Positions 19,681 through 32,200 of a stretch of DNA of 64,000 nt are shown here, piece after piece. This stretch comes from Zizania palustris (Eukaryota; Streptophyta; Magnoliopsida; Poales; Poaceae), in NCBI GenBank assembly GCA_019279435.1, contig JAAALK010000082.1, positions 23,159,034 to 23,223,033 on the forward strand, written 5' to 3'. The translations under genes and the position numbers were made by a program. The notes under the pieces were generated by a model. It was not told where the DNA came from, searched no databases, and saw only the letters and a program-made list of their open reading frames with translations. How positions within the stretch are numbered: the stretch's first letter is position 1; each line of letters begins with the position of its first letter.

Positions 19681-22600
19681 TTAAGAGAAATTTTGGCCCA
19701 AGCCTAAGAAAAATCGGAGGCCATGTCGACCTCTAGAGCTACTTATCCAGCTACTCTGTCCTTCGGAGCTCGAAGCCACCGGGATTGACCTTTTTGTTCG
19801 AGTGCTTCTTTTCTTCTTCGAGGCTTGCAGTTTCTTCTGCTCCTCCTGAAGCTCGGCCCAAGTCAGAAGTCTTTCAGAGTTCGCCTCCGCAGGGTCTTCG
19901 GCCTGGTACTCCGAATCAGACCAATCCATGTGTTCGGAGGATGAAGATGCCTTCTCTTTTTCCTCTTCCTTGATATAAGCTAAGACTTCTTTAAAAACCT
20001 CGAGGGTGACCTCCCCTTTATCTCCACGAGGAACAGAGAAGCAAGAGCGGCGGTAAGGCCTTAAGCTCTCAAGGCTTGCCCACTCCTTCCGGAGCCCTTC
20101 GTTAAAGTCCAGTATTTCGAAGTCAGGTTCTGCAGGGCATGACATAACCTAAAAGAACAAAACACCCAAACAAGCTCTTCGTTTATAAACTTTTCATTAA
20201 TGCAAGGGGCTTTACAAGATTTCTTATACATAATCATCCTATGAGCTAGACCTGCGGGTCGGTTGGTGGAGCAGGAGGTGCCGGAGCTGGCGAGGTTGGA
20301 AGCGGCGGCCTTGTCTACGCTTGCTTCTACCGACGGGCCTCGTCGATCCAAGCTTTAGCTGTAGCCTTGTGGTCCATCTTCCAGGTTGACCGGAAAACTT
20401 CCAAGGCCGAAGCTACATTTCGCGAAGGATGCAACAGGTCCTCGAAGGCAAAGCTTCTAGGGGTCAAACCCCCGACTGGAGTGATGCGAATCTGAAGGGC
20501 TTCGAGGTGGCAGAGAACTCCAATTCCGGCACACTGACCAAAGATCTCTCCGTACCGGACACTGGAGTTCATCATCAGCGACGCCGCCACTTGGATCCTC
20601 TTTAGCTTCCGGTCGAGGGGTTCGCTGGCCGCCGCAGAAGATGAAGGGCACATAGTGCCAAAATATTCCAAGGTACCCTGAAGGGCATCCAAGGTATGTT
20701 ATGCTACACTGGCATTCTTCTTCTCTGCCGTCTCCAGCTCCACAACGGTAGCAGACACTTCGGCCACTTGGAGCAGCAAGGAGCTTGTCTAGGCCATCGC
20801 TTGCTTGAGAGAGCCTTGGAGCTCTACCAGCTGGGTGCTCGAAGTGGCCGCCGCCTGCCGGAGCTTCTAAACCTCTGCCCGGAGGACTAAGCACTCGACT
20901 TCAGCTTCTTGGCTGAAGTCCGGAGTGCGTCGTTGTCCTGCCTTGCTAGTCGGAGGGCTTCGTCGGCTTCGGCCCTACCCCTTCGTTCTTCGAGGACTTC
21001 TTCCTCCAACCGAAGTGCTCTTTCTTCGGAGCCCTTGAGCGCGGTTTGGAGGGTGTTAACCTTCCATTTGAGTCGATTGGTTTTGACTTCATTGGAAGTC
21101 GCTGCCGCTCTAGCAAGGACGAATTGCTGCAAAAAGAACAAGTAAGAACCAGGTGTTTACATTTATTAATTGAAAATATTTGCAGTACTCTTTATACCTG
21201 TAGGGCAGCCCTTTCGAGGGCCATGTTGAGCCCTGGGGCCCTGGCTTCGCTCAGAACAGAGACCAAGTCAGAGTTGGCAATATCCTGGCTTTTCTCCGCC
21301 AAAGGCTCTAGGAGCGCCCGGAGACTCGTCCGGTGTTCCAAAAACGAAGCCAGTAGAGGAAGCCAAGACGAAGCTTGGCGATCATCTGCTGTGGCCTCTT
21401 CCTCCGAGTTGCTAGCCGAGGTCGTCGTTGGGTCGGGAGGGAGTTCGAGGCTGGACATGCTTTTGCCCCTCCCTGGCACGAAGGCAGGCGGCTCGACAAT
21501 GGCAGAGGTAGCTCTTCCTTCGACGTCTACCCCTTTGGCTGGAGCCGCATCAGTAGGGATGACCTCGGCCACCGGAGCCGCGTCGGCGGGAACGACCCCC
21601 TCCACCGGGGCCGAGGCGTCTAGTGGAGTCGAGGTCCATCGGAACCATGACCCCCAAAGAAGCTGGGACTTTGTGTGCAGCCGGGGCTTCGTCGCCCTTC
21701 GATGTACCTGTGGTACCAAGGTATTTGGTGAACATTTACAAGTAAAAATTGTTGCAGGAATCGACCAAGGCAAAAGATTCGAAGTGTACCTTCGGAGGCA
21801 CCATGAGGTAAAATCGTCGGGTCCCCCAGGACTTCCTACATCTGGAGAATCTCATCGAGGTCATCCCCCGAAGTCCTCTCCGGTGTGTTTGCTGCTGGAA
21901 CCTCGACCTCCGCCGTGATCACCCCGGCTACGGGTGAGTTGGGGGCGACGGCCTCCGGCTCCAAGCTCAAGGCAGCGGGCGTGGGAGTGTGAGCCGTGTC
22001 CACCTCTGCAGCCTCCCGAGCAGGAGCTTCGGTTGGGACCCCTGCCGCATCTTCGTCACCCTCCAAGAGGTAGTTCTCGAAGGTCTTCGCCAGTTGGGCA
22101 TTGTAGTCATCATTCCCGGAATCCCCCGAAGCCGAGCTCCGAACGTGCAAAGACGAAGTAGATGAAGCAGGGGTCAGTTGAGGAGGGATCTTCACCACCT
22201 TCTTCTTCTTCGTGGGGGTCTTGCCGGCCTTCTTCAGAGGCTCGGCGACGACCTTCCTTTTCCGAGGGGCTGCTCCGGCCGAGTTAAAATCCGGCAGAGG
22301 AGGGGGCACCATCCTGAGAGCTCCCCACACTCTGTTGGAGCGCTCCCAGCTCCCTACCAGCTCCAACCTCTTCTGCCTTTCAGCCACCGTAGGGGCTCCG
22401 AGGACCCGTTCGGTGGCCCGAGCTATCTCCTCCAGAGCTAACGCCAGTGGAGCCGCTGAAAAAGGGTAACATATTATAAGTATGTTATTTTCATCATCTA
22501 ACATATTACTGTAGGAGTTGAAGTCTTACCTAGAGTTTGGAGCTCACCCTCCGAAGCTTGTTTAAACACTATCGGCCAGTTGGCCCCGAGGGGTGGAATC

Positions 22601-23424
22601 CGAAGAGCAATGAACTCTTCAGCGAGGTCACACATGCTCATGCGGCTGGCCACCGAAGTCAGTAGCCCTAGCCGCGTTGAGAGCAGGCTAGGATTCGGAG
22701 TAACCTCCGCCTCCTTCCAGAACTAGATCTCCTGAAGAGGCCTAGCGAGGGTAGAGTCCTCTCCGACTTTGGCGTAGAACCACCGAAGGATCCAGTTGGT
22801 GTACCATCGGTCGTTGATGGCCTTTGCTGGAAAGTGTTAGGCGTGCTCCCTCCACAACTGGAAGTTGACACTGCCGAAGGCTGTTATCACCTTGGTGTTC
22901 CCGGGGCCATCTTGCGGCTTCGGCTGGCAGATGGCTTCGTGGGTGGCGGTGAAGACCTCCGATCGCCCCTCGCACCCTTTAGCCCGGAGCGCCCATTCGA
23001 AGACGGCCAGATGGGCGATGGCATTGGGAGACAATTGAGGTAAGGTGATGTGGAACATACCCAAGACCTCTGCTAAGAAGTCGATGGCCGGAAGTCCCAA
23101 GCCTGCCTCGAAGAAGTCCTCGAAAACCACGACCTCTCCGCTCCGTGGCTTCAGGGTTGATTCCGACCCAAGGACTCGAGTACTCAGTCCGGTCCCCAGC
23201 TTCCCTTCCACGACCTCTTCGATGGACTCGGCGGTGCTCGTGGACTGGCCGATGAGGAAGCTATGAGGGATCTTCTTCTTGGATGGCGGGCGGAGCTCCC
23301 GGGGGTTCTTGGGCCAGGCATCGCCCGGAGCTCCCGCCATTGCTGCTATGGCTGAGGCGGCCCACACTTGCCTCTGCGCCAGAGTGCCCGCTGCTGCCGG
23401 CACGGTGTGGCTGGTCCTCGCCAT
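19681..23424 (-). pseudogene. Element A antisense gene (Transposase_28-like, five exons)
   Basis: This minus-strand gene lies between the tandem repeat and the 3' LTR, convergent with pol. Exons by splice signals and comparison with B: 23424-22530, 22455-21790, 21707-21199, 21126-20252 and 20148-19681, all with GT-AG borders. Exon 1 holds the block PRSGEVVVFEDFFEAGLGLP followed by DFLAEVLGMFHITLPQLSPN, resembling Pfam 'putative gypsy type transposon'. Exon 4 has heptad-like helices (LRLEEEVLEERRGRAEADEA) and exon 5 an acidic C-terminus. Stops include TAA 22837-22839 and a TAG near 22725; both are Gln in B. A further stop and local frame changes lie in exon 2 (TAG 21836-21838) and exon 4. Its biochemical role is unknown. 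Confidence 0.75.
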
Positions 23425-23521
23425 GGCTCGGTGGATTGAAAGGTTGTGAGAATTGAAGGTTGAAGGAAGTGAATCACGGATGCTAGGCATGGTAAAAAGT
23501 CTTGGGTAAATTCTAATCCCC

Positions 23522-23529
23522 TTTTTATA
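23522..23529 (-). promoter_or_regulatory. Candidate TATA box of element A antisense gene
   Basis: The minus strand reads TATAAAAA about 100 bp upstream of the antisense ATG at 23424. B has TATAAATA in the matching place. A second TATAAAAG lies further upstream near 23648. Confidence 0.5.
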
Positions 23530-23921
23530 ACCGTCCGCTGGTTGCTGTGCTTCGATCGCATTCACACTACAGGTTCAACTTCCGTCGCTGGCAGGTGGGT
23601 CTAGAAAGTGGAAAGACGAGAGACTGTCGTAAATTTCGACCGTTACCTTTTATAGAGCGTAACGGCTACTTGCGCAGTAACGGTTATAATCAAACGGTTC
23701 CTCATGACGTTTGGGCTTCGTAACGGTTCTCTTTCCCACGGAGTGTTCACACGGCGGTTGAGAACTCGAAGTCGTGGTCCGAATGCTTCGGATCAGAGAT
23801 CCTCCAAAAGACTGTAATGTGTTCAAATTTTCTCTAAGTCTGAGAATATGAAAATATTCCTTGCGTATACTGCCTCCCTTATGTATAGGTCAAATTCGGA
23901 GAGGCGTATTCGAGGGACTAC

Positions 23922-24412
23922 TGTTGGGGGAAAATGCTTCACTTTCAGGACTTAGAGATTAACAGTTCAAAAGACTTATTAAGCTTCGGAGCTGATGGGC
24001 TCATACTCGAAGGTGGAGGCGTTAAGCCGAAGGGTGCCTCGATCTGAAGTCCGAAGGAGCCCTCCACAAGATATGAGGCTCCAAAGCAAAGCGACATGAT
24101 TGATAAGACGTTTGGCTTATCCACTTACCTCGGATAGATTTTACCATTTTAACCCTGTTCAGGGTACCGAATAGTTTCCACTAAGTCGGTTGTAATCAAG
24201 GGGTAAATAGGTCTTTTCCTTAGACATTTTTGCCTATAAATACCCCCTCTTTACCCTGTAACAAGGATCGAATACTCAGCTATTCTAATACACACATTCA
24301 GACTACTTAAGCTATTATCCGTTCAGAGGCTTAGGGTAGTTCTTAAACACGAACTCACTGTTTGTCTGTTCTTGATCTCAGAGAACCTGTAGCGTAATCT
24401 TTTACGCCAAAA
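23922..24412 (+). repeat. Element A 3' LTR
   Basis: This 491-bp copy of the 5' LTR starts TGTTGGGGGAAAATGC and ends ACGCCAAAA, where the normal CCAACA has a C to A change. It is followed by ACAAC, the imperfect right target duplication. A polypurine tract precedes it. Confidence 0.92.
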
Positions 24413-24429
24413 ACAACCGATACCGATGG

Positions 24430-26521
24430 TATCATCTTTAGTTGGCCGATGCAGAAGCATCGCCCTTAGACGCAAAACGCAAAAAACTCAACATCAAGTC
24501 AACGGGATCAATGACAATATATTATAGGAGGGACAAAAGTTTTATTACAAAGATCATTGATTTTACATCAGGTCAAAGGAGTGCTTGGCGAATGGATTCA
24601 ATCGCCCACAGCCAAATCGCATCGACGCTATGAAGAATGGCCCGGTCCTTAGTGTCCGAACTAGGAACATCTTGGATAAGGTGATGGCGATGCTGCATGT
24701 GATGAACAACATTGGTAAGCTGGCGCCTTTGGGATTCAACACGAGCTGGGAGGGAAGATAGAACACTCTCTTTCTCAGTGATCTCTAACCGGACTTTATT
24801 CAGTTCCGACACCAAATTGGCCTCTACCATTTGCAACCGGTTGAGTTCCCATGATGTGGCCGACGAATCGCCCTCGATGCAATCCAAGAGAGCACTTTTG
24901 GTCTTCACCGTCGTTCTATCAGTCCTCATAGCCTCTAACAGCAATGATCAGCTAGCTCGATCAACTATCTACTACATAGCCGATGAAATTCTAGGAAGGC
25001 GGTAGGCGTAAGAGCCTCGACCAACTCTGGAGTGAGGGAAGCTGAGATATCATCGAAACAAGTCCTTATTGGATTTGAGTCATTGAACAACACCTCAATC
25101 CAAACTACCAGCCGACGCAAAAATCCATTAAAACTTCCCTCACTTTTGGAGTTAGCGGAACGATAGCCGATGGAGTAGCACTGGCAACCTCATCGGCATC
25201 TAGATACAGACTGACGTCGAAGGAGAACTGACGGGCGAAAGACTAAGAAAATAAAATAAGGTTAGATAAATAGAAAGAGAGGCATGCTAGTGTAAAAACA
25301 AGGGGACTCACATATGGTGACCGGATTGGGACAGCTAGCTCTGGAAAATCAGCAACAATGGGAGCTGAATCGACACCATCCGACATAATGACCTGAGTAG
25401 AAGATGGGCGCTGCTCATCAGGATTATCCTGCTCGAGCATAGATTACATCCAAAGGTCAACATTAGACACGTCAAAGATAGTAAAAGAGAAATGAAGGAT
25501 GAATAAGTAAAGATACTTGGCAAACAACATTAGCACCGATAGCTGATGCCTTGGGAGTAGTAATAGCACCATCCGACGCATTATCCCCAGCATCATCAGT
25601 ACCTCCAAGTGCGGCCCCAATGATGGCCATGCCCGTAGCAACTACATCGGCAACAGTCGATGCATCTAGGCCTGTGGAGGAAAGCTCTGGCATATCAGCA
25701 ACCTCCGCAGTAACTCCGGTGGCCTTCGCTGATCGAGAATTGGTGGGATCATCCGACAAATGATCAAACTCCGTGTAGAGGGAATCGACATCAATAGAAG
25801 ACGATGGGGGCTGAAAATAAAAAACGATGTCCGACGTCACAATTACAAAAGAAGGAATGATGGAACTAAATACAAGGACAAACCTGGATGGAAGACGAGA
25901 TTTCTACCGCCGATGAAGTACAAATGGCAGGGTCCGGTGTAGTCGAAGAGACGGGCGGCACTAAAGGAGTTTGATTCGTCTGACCAACGTGAACCCTAGT
26001 GGATCGGCGTACGATCAGGGCCAACGCTTGATGTTTGCGCGCTAAACCATTGAAATGTCTCCCACTTACCTAGGCCATGGGAGTAGGATCACCGGTTCCC
26101 AAATTCGTGATGGCCGATACTAGTCCATATCATATCATCCTACCACTAGAACTCACTTAAGGCGCGTCGAGGTCATCCTCCTATGGGAACAAAGTTAAGC
26201 ATGCGAGAGGAATATAATGAAAGGTAATGAAAGAGTTGAAATACCCACCTTAGGCGCTACATCAGCTTCGCCTGGGTAAAGTCGCTGCTGATAGAGCATC
26301 GAAGGGTGGTTAAAGATGTGCTGCTTCAACTCGTCCCACCATCGGTAGAAAGCAATGGAAGACGTGATGGCAGGGGATAATGATGTCTGATAATTCCGAA
26401 GCATCATAAGCCACTTAATGCTCCGAAATAGGGGGACATGTGATGACACCAAGATTTGGTAAAGCCCATAGCCCACCAAGGATGTCATACAGTCAACAAA
26501 AGTCAAGAAGAGTCTAGTCAA
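24430..26521 (-). pseudogene. T1 antisense gene remnant (multi-exon, coiled-coil C-terminus)
   Basis: Minus-strand coding blocks run from about 26521, which lies inside the LTR, down to about 24573. The first block (26521-26254) contains VSSHVPLFRSIKWLMM, SIAFYRWWDELKQHIFNHP and a likely donor after VAPK. An acceptor near 26184 and further blocks at 25840-25535, 25440-25310 and 24944-24573 follow, separated by intron-like AT-rich spacers. The last block is helical (QMVEANLVSELNKVRLEITE). Sequence and layout recall antisense genes of plant-mobile-domain type reported in grass Tat elements, but I cannot confirm the family. It differs from the antisense gene of A, B and C. Stops in the 24950-25200 part show decay. 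Confidence 0.55.
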
Positions 26522-27548
26522 AGATAGTCAAAAGAAGCCCGTCTGTTACAACACTGTCCGGATATGGAGGAGCCGATGAGGAGAAGATAAAGATTATCTA
26601 CAAACGGTTAAGATAGAATACTTGGATGACAAGTATCCAAACTATAAATATGTACCCCTAGTTAGATTAGAAAAACACATCTCTGTCAATCAACTACTCG
26701 GCGCATCACCACCCTGGGCTTCCCAAGGTTTATCTCGGTAGGATTCAACACTCGGAGCTAGGATGTATCGTTCCGATCTCTAGCGAAGAGGTGAGTCCCG
26801 CCACCCCCGATAACCATATCGATTAGGTCAGTATCCTCACAGCTGCAACAGATTGATATCGTGAGGTGAACGTCGAAATATTATGGTCGCCGGTTCTCGG
26901 TGTATTGGCTAGGTCTAAGGCTGCATCAGATTGATCTCTTAGATTGATGTGATCTAGGTGTGATAGTTTGAGGCTTCATCGGTTAAGTTCGATATCTCTT
27001 GCTATTATATTTTTTTCATACTATATATCGTTCATCTAAATAAAGCATGCTTGATATTTTGATATATTATTAAGATCATTGTTATTAGCTACTGTTGAGT
27101 TTGGTCCGATCTAGTTATTGTGATGATTTTCATGATATAGACATGTTATCTAGCACATTTTATTTATTTCTATCGGAGTACAAGCGGATAGGTTATCTTT
27201 GATTCAACGCCCCATCTTATCCGCCATCAGAAAAGCGCTCACCAGCCTATATGTGTAAACTGCACATCTCATTGAACGATGGCACACTCACCTGATTGCT
27301 TCATCCATGGTCATCGGCCCTATGGCCAATCGATATGATATTCCACGATTATTCCATCCCCATTACGGTCATCGGCTTGGTAGCCGATAGGCTATGTTAT
27401 GGATTGTATTTTCCTATTTCCTTATCAGTTGCAGGGTCAAACTGGTTGGCACGCCTTGAACCCCTTTTTTCTAAGAACGTAGGACCTGCGCTGGAGTTAA
27501 GCAGATCTCCCAGGTCACGCGTGTGTCAAAGTGTGACCAAAAAATGCA
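26441..27548 (+). repeat. T1 3' LTR
   Basis: It begins TGATGACACCAAGATTTGGT after the polypurine-like AAATAGGGGGACATG and carries TATAAAT at 26643-26649. A diverged copy occurs in reverse orientation at 43767-44878, and the shared similarity ends at GTGTGACCAAAAAA in both, which sets the right end to within about 10 bp. An alternative end at CCTTATCA (27427) would leave 120 bp unexplained. Words such as GCCGAT are frequent. Confidence 0.7.
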
Positions 27549-28273
27549 CAAAGAGGATTAATGTTGAGTTGAGACTTCAGCTTGTTGCCCTTGACTTTTC
27601 AAACTTCCAAACCTTTGTCAACAAGGCCATTCTAGTAGAACATGCCTAGAAGGAAGTGGATGATTACCGTAAAAGAAAGAGTCTCTAGCAAGGATCATCT
27701 TCTAAAGAAAACACAAGACCTCGACTTACCCAACTAGCCCAACCCCTTGTCGCCACCACTCAATAGAACCAACTAACTCACACACCCTATCATCCACCAA
27801 TGTCTCGCTTCACCTTGGCATCACTGTCCAAGTCTATGAACACAAATCTCATAGGCAACCACTACACCTCCTATGGTCCATGAGTTAGAAGCTATACCTT
27901 GACAGTCAAAGTTCGGTGCTTTACATGTCACACCTATGGACACCTTGATAGAAACTGCCCACAAGGTCAATAAGATGCCTCACATGCTCATTCCAACATA
28001 AGAACTATCAATACTCCACTTACAACTCAACCTAGAAAGACATTTGTAGCGAGTGCACAATTTTTCCATGCCACCAACAACTTCATCCATGGCTGAGTCA
28101 ACTACCTCAAAGAAGAAATTTCTCAAGATGCACCTGATGTAGTAATGGAAACACTTCTTGTCAATTCGGTACCTGCTTTAGTCTTATTTGATTTAGGGGC
28201 TTCACATTCCTTTGTTTCAAAAGGATTGGTAAATGAAAATGGATGGGAAACCCAAAACTTAAAGGTACCTTTG
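27549..28273 (+). pseudogene. gag: Element G gag and protease (Tekay/Del-like chromovirus), left part
   Basis: Plus-strand coding begins within gag, at INVELRLQLVALDFSNFQTF and NKAILVEHA, then DDYRKRK. It continues to a CCHC knuckle CFTCHTYGHLDRNC (27917-27958) and protease with ALVLFDLGASHSFVSKGLV. The active-site triplet is D-L-G where the family has D-S-G, so the protease would be dead. Scattered stops are present. The 5' part of gag lies left of T1, outside the window. Element B interrupts it at 28273 with target duplication CTTTG, and it resumes at 40062. Confidence 0.8.
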
Positions 28274-28769
28274 TGTTGGCGTAAAAGATTACGCTAACAG
28301 GTTTCTGTAGAAAAGAAACTAACAAACGAAATGTTTGCGAAGCAAACTGTTCTAAGCCTCCGAAAGGATAATAGCTTAGAATAGTTCGAAAGTGTGTATT
28401 GAATCACTTGTAATCGGTCCCTATTACAGGGTGAAATGGGGGGGTATTTATAGGCCTAAACATTAAGGAAAAGACCTATTTACCCCTCTATTACAACCGA
28501 CATTAAGGAAACTATTCGGTTTCCTTAATAGGGCTAAAATGGTAAAAGACTAATCTAATAGGATAGAAGATAAGTCTTCCATCTTAGCTGGCGGAAAAGA
28601 TCCTGAAGGGCTTTGGTTCGAAGACATACTTCGATCTAGTGCCTGTCTTCGGGCTTCGAACGAGGTTCTGGGCATCTTCGAAGATGGTCTTCGGACAATC
28701 TTCGAACTGGTTGACTGTCTTTATGCTGCTTCGGCAATAACCCCGAAGATGAGATATTTTCCCCCAACA
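28274..28769 (-). repeat. Element B 3' LTR
   Basis: This 496-bp LTR on the plus strand reads TGTTGGCGTAAAAG to CCCCCAACA. Its minus-strand TATAAATACC box is at about 28455-28447. It is nearly identical to 39567-40061. Confidence 0.95.
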
Positions 28770-29247
28770 GTAGCCCCTCGAATACGCTTCTCCGTTCGAC
28801 CTGTAACGTTAGGAGAGCAGTATACGGAAAGAAAAGATAACCAATCATAGGGGTTATTGGTTTTTATTTTATCTCCGAAATGCATGAAGATATGAACTTC
28901 GAATTAGTCGTAAGGTAATTACTTTTCGAACTATCTTAGAACTGACTCAGGAAGTTCGAAAGTCTTTTTAGACTTAGAAAAAATAACCGTTAGTTTCTAT
29001 TTCTAACGGAAGTTATATGAGGCGTTATTTTCGGAGAAGAATAACAGGTGGGAATGCGAAAGGGCAGAGCCCAAACGGTAACAAACGGAAAGATTAGGCT
29101 ATAAATAAAAAGCCTCAAAACTTACCCGATTACCTTTTCACCGCTTCCTCTCAGTCAAAGCTTTTTGAGCCCTTTGAGTTCTTGAACCCCAGCCTTCGAG
29201 TTCTTGAGCCCTAGTCTCCATTCCCTCAGATCAATCCGGCAATCGCG
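28770..29247 (+). promoter_or_regulatory. Promoter and 5' untranslated region of element B antisense gene
   Basis: This 478-bp gap separates the 3' LTR from the antisense ATG. TATAAATA occurs at 29100-29107, about 140 bp before the ATG, in a position matching the TATA box of element A's antisense gene. The LTR-proximal edge holds the complement of the sense-strand polypurine tract. No other coding signal is seen. Confidence 0.6.
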
Positions 29248-32200
29248 ATGGTGAAGACCAAGGGATCTGCGCCTCCTTCGGCCTTGGCTCGGCAGCAAGT
29301 AGCCGCAGCAGCAGCGGCGGCAACATTGGCGACGGCACCCTCGATGCAGGCGGCAATGCCCATGGCGGCAGGGGGGAGAAATCCCCAAATCCCCGATGAC
29401 CAAGGTCTGTGTCCTCCATCGACTAAGTACTTGGATCAATCCTTTGAATTAGGGCCGTCTACCTGCAAGAGAGAATCTTTGGCAATCACAGCAGGGGGTA
29501 AGATTAGCAATGGGGTTATGATTCGGAAGCCGGGCAAAGAATCAATTCCATCACCGAGACCCGGAGAGGTTGTGGTATTCGAAGCTTTTTTCGAAGCAGG
29601 CTTGGGCCTCCCTGCTGTGGATTTCTTGGCCGAAGTACTTGACCTGTTTCATGTAACCCTCCCCCAGCTATCTCCGAATGCTGTAGCTAGATTAGCTATC
29701 TTCGAGTGGGCGCTGAGAGCCGAAGGTTGTGAGGGGAGGGCTGAAATCTTCGCTGCACTTCATAGAGCGACTTGTCAGCCGAAGACGTTCACAGGCTCCA
29801 GAGGTGAGAAAGTGGTGGTTGCCTTCGGAAGCATTAATTTTAGGCTTCGAGACGAATATGCCCTGCAATTCCCTGCTAAGGCCATCAATGCTAGATGGTA
29901 CACCGACTGGGTCCTGAGGTGGTTTTATGCCGAAGTTGGAGCAAGCAGTCCTCTGGCTGGGCCCCTCAAAGAAATCCAATTCCGGAAGGAGGCCTTAGTG
30001 CAACCTGACGAAGGCCAGCTCGAAGCTCGCCTCAACTTACTTCAGAAAATCAGCCGAAGGTTAAGTATGCGGGACTTGGCCGAAGAATTCATCGGACTTC
30101 AAATTCCTCCGCTGATGGCCAACTGGCCTATCGTCTTCGAGGATGACTCAGAAGGTGGTCTTCGCAAGATCAATTATACTTCGAGTCCTGCAGGTAACTT
30201 CGAATCCAACATGTATTGTACATATTTACTTCGAAGAAAAACTAACTTGAGTTATTTTTAGCTTCTTCAGCCCCTATTACTTCAGAGCAAATTATAAGGG
30301 CTTCGGAGAAGATTTTGGGTGCCCCAACTCCGTCCGAGAAAGAATGGCGAGTTAAATTAGTCGGGAGTTGGGAGAGATTTAATAGAGTATGGGGAATGCT
30401 GGAGCTATCTCCACCCCCTCTGATGGATTGGGTGCCTTTGGAGAAAGGGCCCCAGAAAAGGAAAGCCGAAGCTGGAACTTCGAGTTCAGCAAAAACTCCA
30501 GTGAAAAAGGTGGCTCGGAAGCCAAAGAACCTCGCGCCTTCAGATCCAGCACCTTCGAGCTCAAGAGCTTCGATTTCCGACTCCCAAGAAGAGACGGGGA
30601 GATTGCTTGTGCACCTGATGGAAGAGAATGAAACTCAAAGGGTCGCACAAGCCGAAGTACCTGCGGACGTACCGGAGTCCGGAGATAATGTTGATCAACC
30701 AAGGACTTCGGTAGTTCAAGAAGATGTAACTCAGGACGAAGTTCCTGTGAATGAAGGTGGGGTCGAAGTCACTATGGCTTCGATTCCCGAAGAAGCAACG
30801 AGGACTCCCCAGGACGATGCTCCTGCAGTCCAAGATTTAACGGCTGATTCGGATGAGGACTACACTTTTGATCCTCCGATCAGTCCGGTACATGATATTC
30901 CAGAGAGTGTCGAAGGTAAATTTTGCATAATTTTTATCAATTTTTGCAAAATTATACAATGTATAATATTTCTGTTTTTGCAGAGCCTCCTGTTGTCGAA
31001 GTATCTCATGAAGATACAATTCAAAGACCTTCGACAACTTCGGAGCCACAGCCGGAGGTTACTTTACCGGGGCCTGGAAGAGGAAAAAGACACATAGAGC
31101 CTCTCCCTGCTCAAGGATCAACTTCATCTGAGTCGACAGATGAAAGTGAATCAACTGAGGGGGGGCCAGCTTCAGAAGTTCCAAGAGCCTCGGAAGAACT
31201 CTCTGGACCCTCGCTAAGCAGAGCTGATCAGAAGGCTTCAGTAATGCTTCCTCTCATAACTCCTTTTTTGGGGGAGAGAACCAGACTTGGGACTTTGGTT
31301 AAACCTTTGGGTAAGGCCAGTCGCAAAGTCGGGGAAACAGAACTGGTAGCCCGTTTAAGCAGAGTGAAGGGTTCTGAGCTTAACCTTGCTGTGGAAAGAG
31401 CAGCTTATCAGGTATAAAGCATCTTCGAACCAAATAGCAAATTATATATGAATAATTTCTTATTTCAATTTTTTTCTTTTTTCTTAGCAAGCAGTCTTAG
31501 CCCGCGCTGCAGCTTTATCGAACGAAAACGAAATTGCTCAACTTCGGGAAGAGAACGAAGCTCTTCAAAGAAATTTTAACTTCTCCGAAGGTCGAGTAGC
31601 TCAGATGGACAATGTAATATCAGCAGAGCGAAGGGCTAGGCAAAGCTTGGAGGCTGCGAAGAAAGAGCTCGAAGCAGAAAGAATTGTGCTTCGGGCAGAG
31701 ATTGAAAGACTGCGGACGGAGGATGCTGCCAAAGGGTCTGAACTTGTAAGGCTACAAGAAGAAGCTGGCCAGCTCCGGACTCAGAAAAATGCTTTGACTA
31801 CGGAGAATGCTAGAATCTCCAGAGTTTTAGCAGAAACGACTTCGGTCAAGGATGCACTTAATGCGGAAAAGCTCAAGTCTGAGAAGGTGGCTTCGGAGGT
31901 CATCGAACAGATGCTAGGTGTCTTGGAGTACTTCGGTACTACTGGATCACTACCTTCGGATGACAATGTAACTCTGCTGCGCCGGCTAAAGAGGATCCAA
32001 GGAGCAGCGAAGCAAATGAAGACGGCAGGCATGCGTTATGGAGAACTCTCCGGACAAGTGTCAGCCCTTGGAATACTTCGCTACTACGAAGATTTGGGCC
32101 GAACAATCACTCCGAGCGTAGAGGGCTCCATCATCTTCGATGACGCGAGGCTTTTGACTCCTTCCGAAGGCGTAGCTACTGCTTGGCGAGCCTTCCAAAC

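Larger units (their letters stand above)
2879..24412 (+). mobile_element. Element A: Tat-lineage Ty3/gypsy retrotransposon with antisense gene, carrying nested copia D
   Basis: Element A is bounded by similar LTRs of 493 and 491 bp (2879-3371 and 23922-24412). Its order is 5' LTR, primer site, gag, protease, RT, RNase H, second RNase H and integrase on the plus strand, then a 115-bp tandem repeat, then a spliced gene on the minus strand, then the 3' LTR. A copia element (D, 9805-19589) interrupts it between the repeat and the antisense gene. Without D it would be about 11.75 kb. The purine-rich CGAGGGACTAC just before 23922 is its polypurine tract. The LTRs differ at about 20 positions by eye, so it is older than D and B. 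Confidence 0.9.

Noticed and set aside
27480..27550. Resemblance of GGAGTTAAGCAG to part of 5S rRNA
   Set aside because: Only a short word matches; the conserved 5S promoter boxes are absent and the same text recurs as LTR end at 43767.
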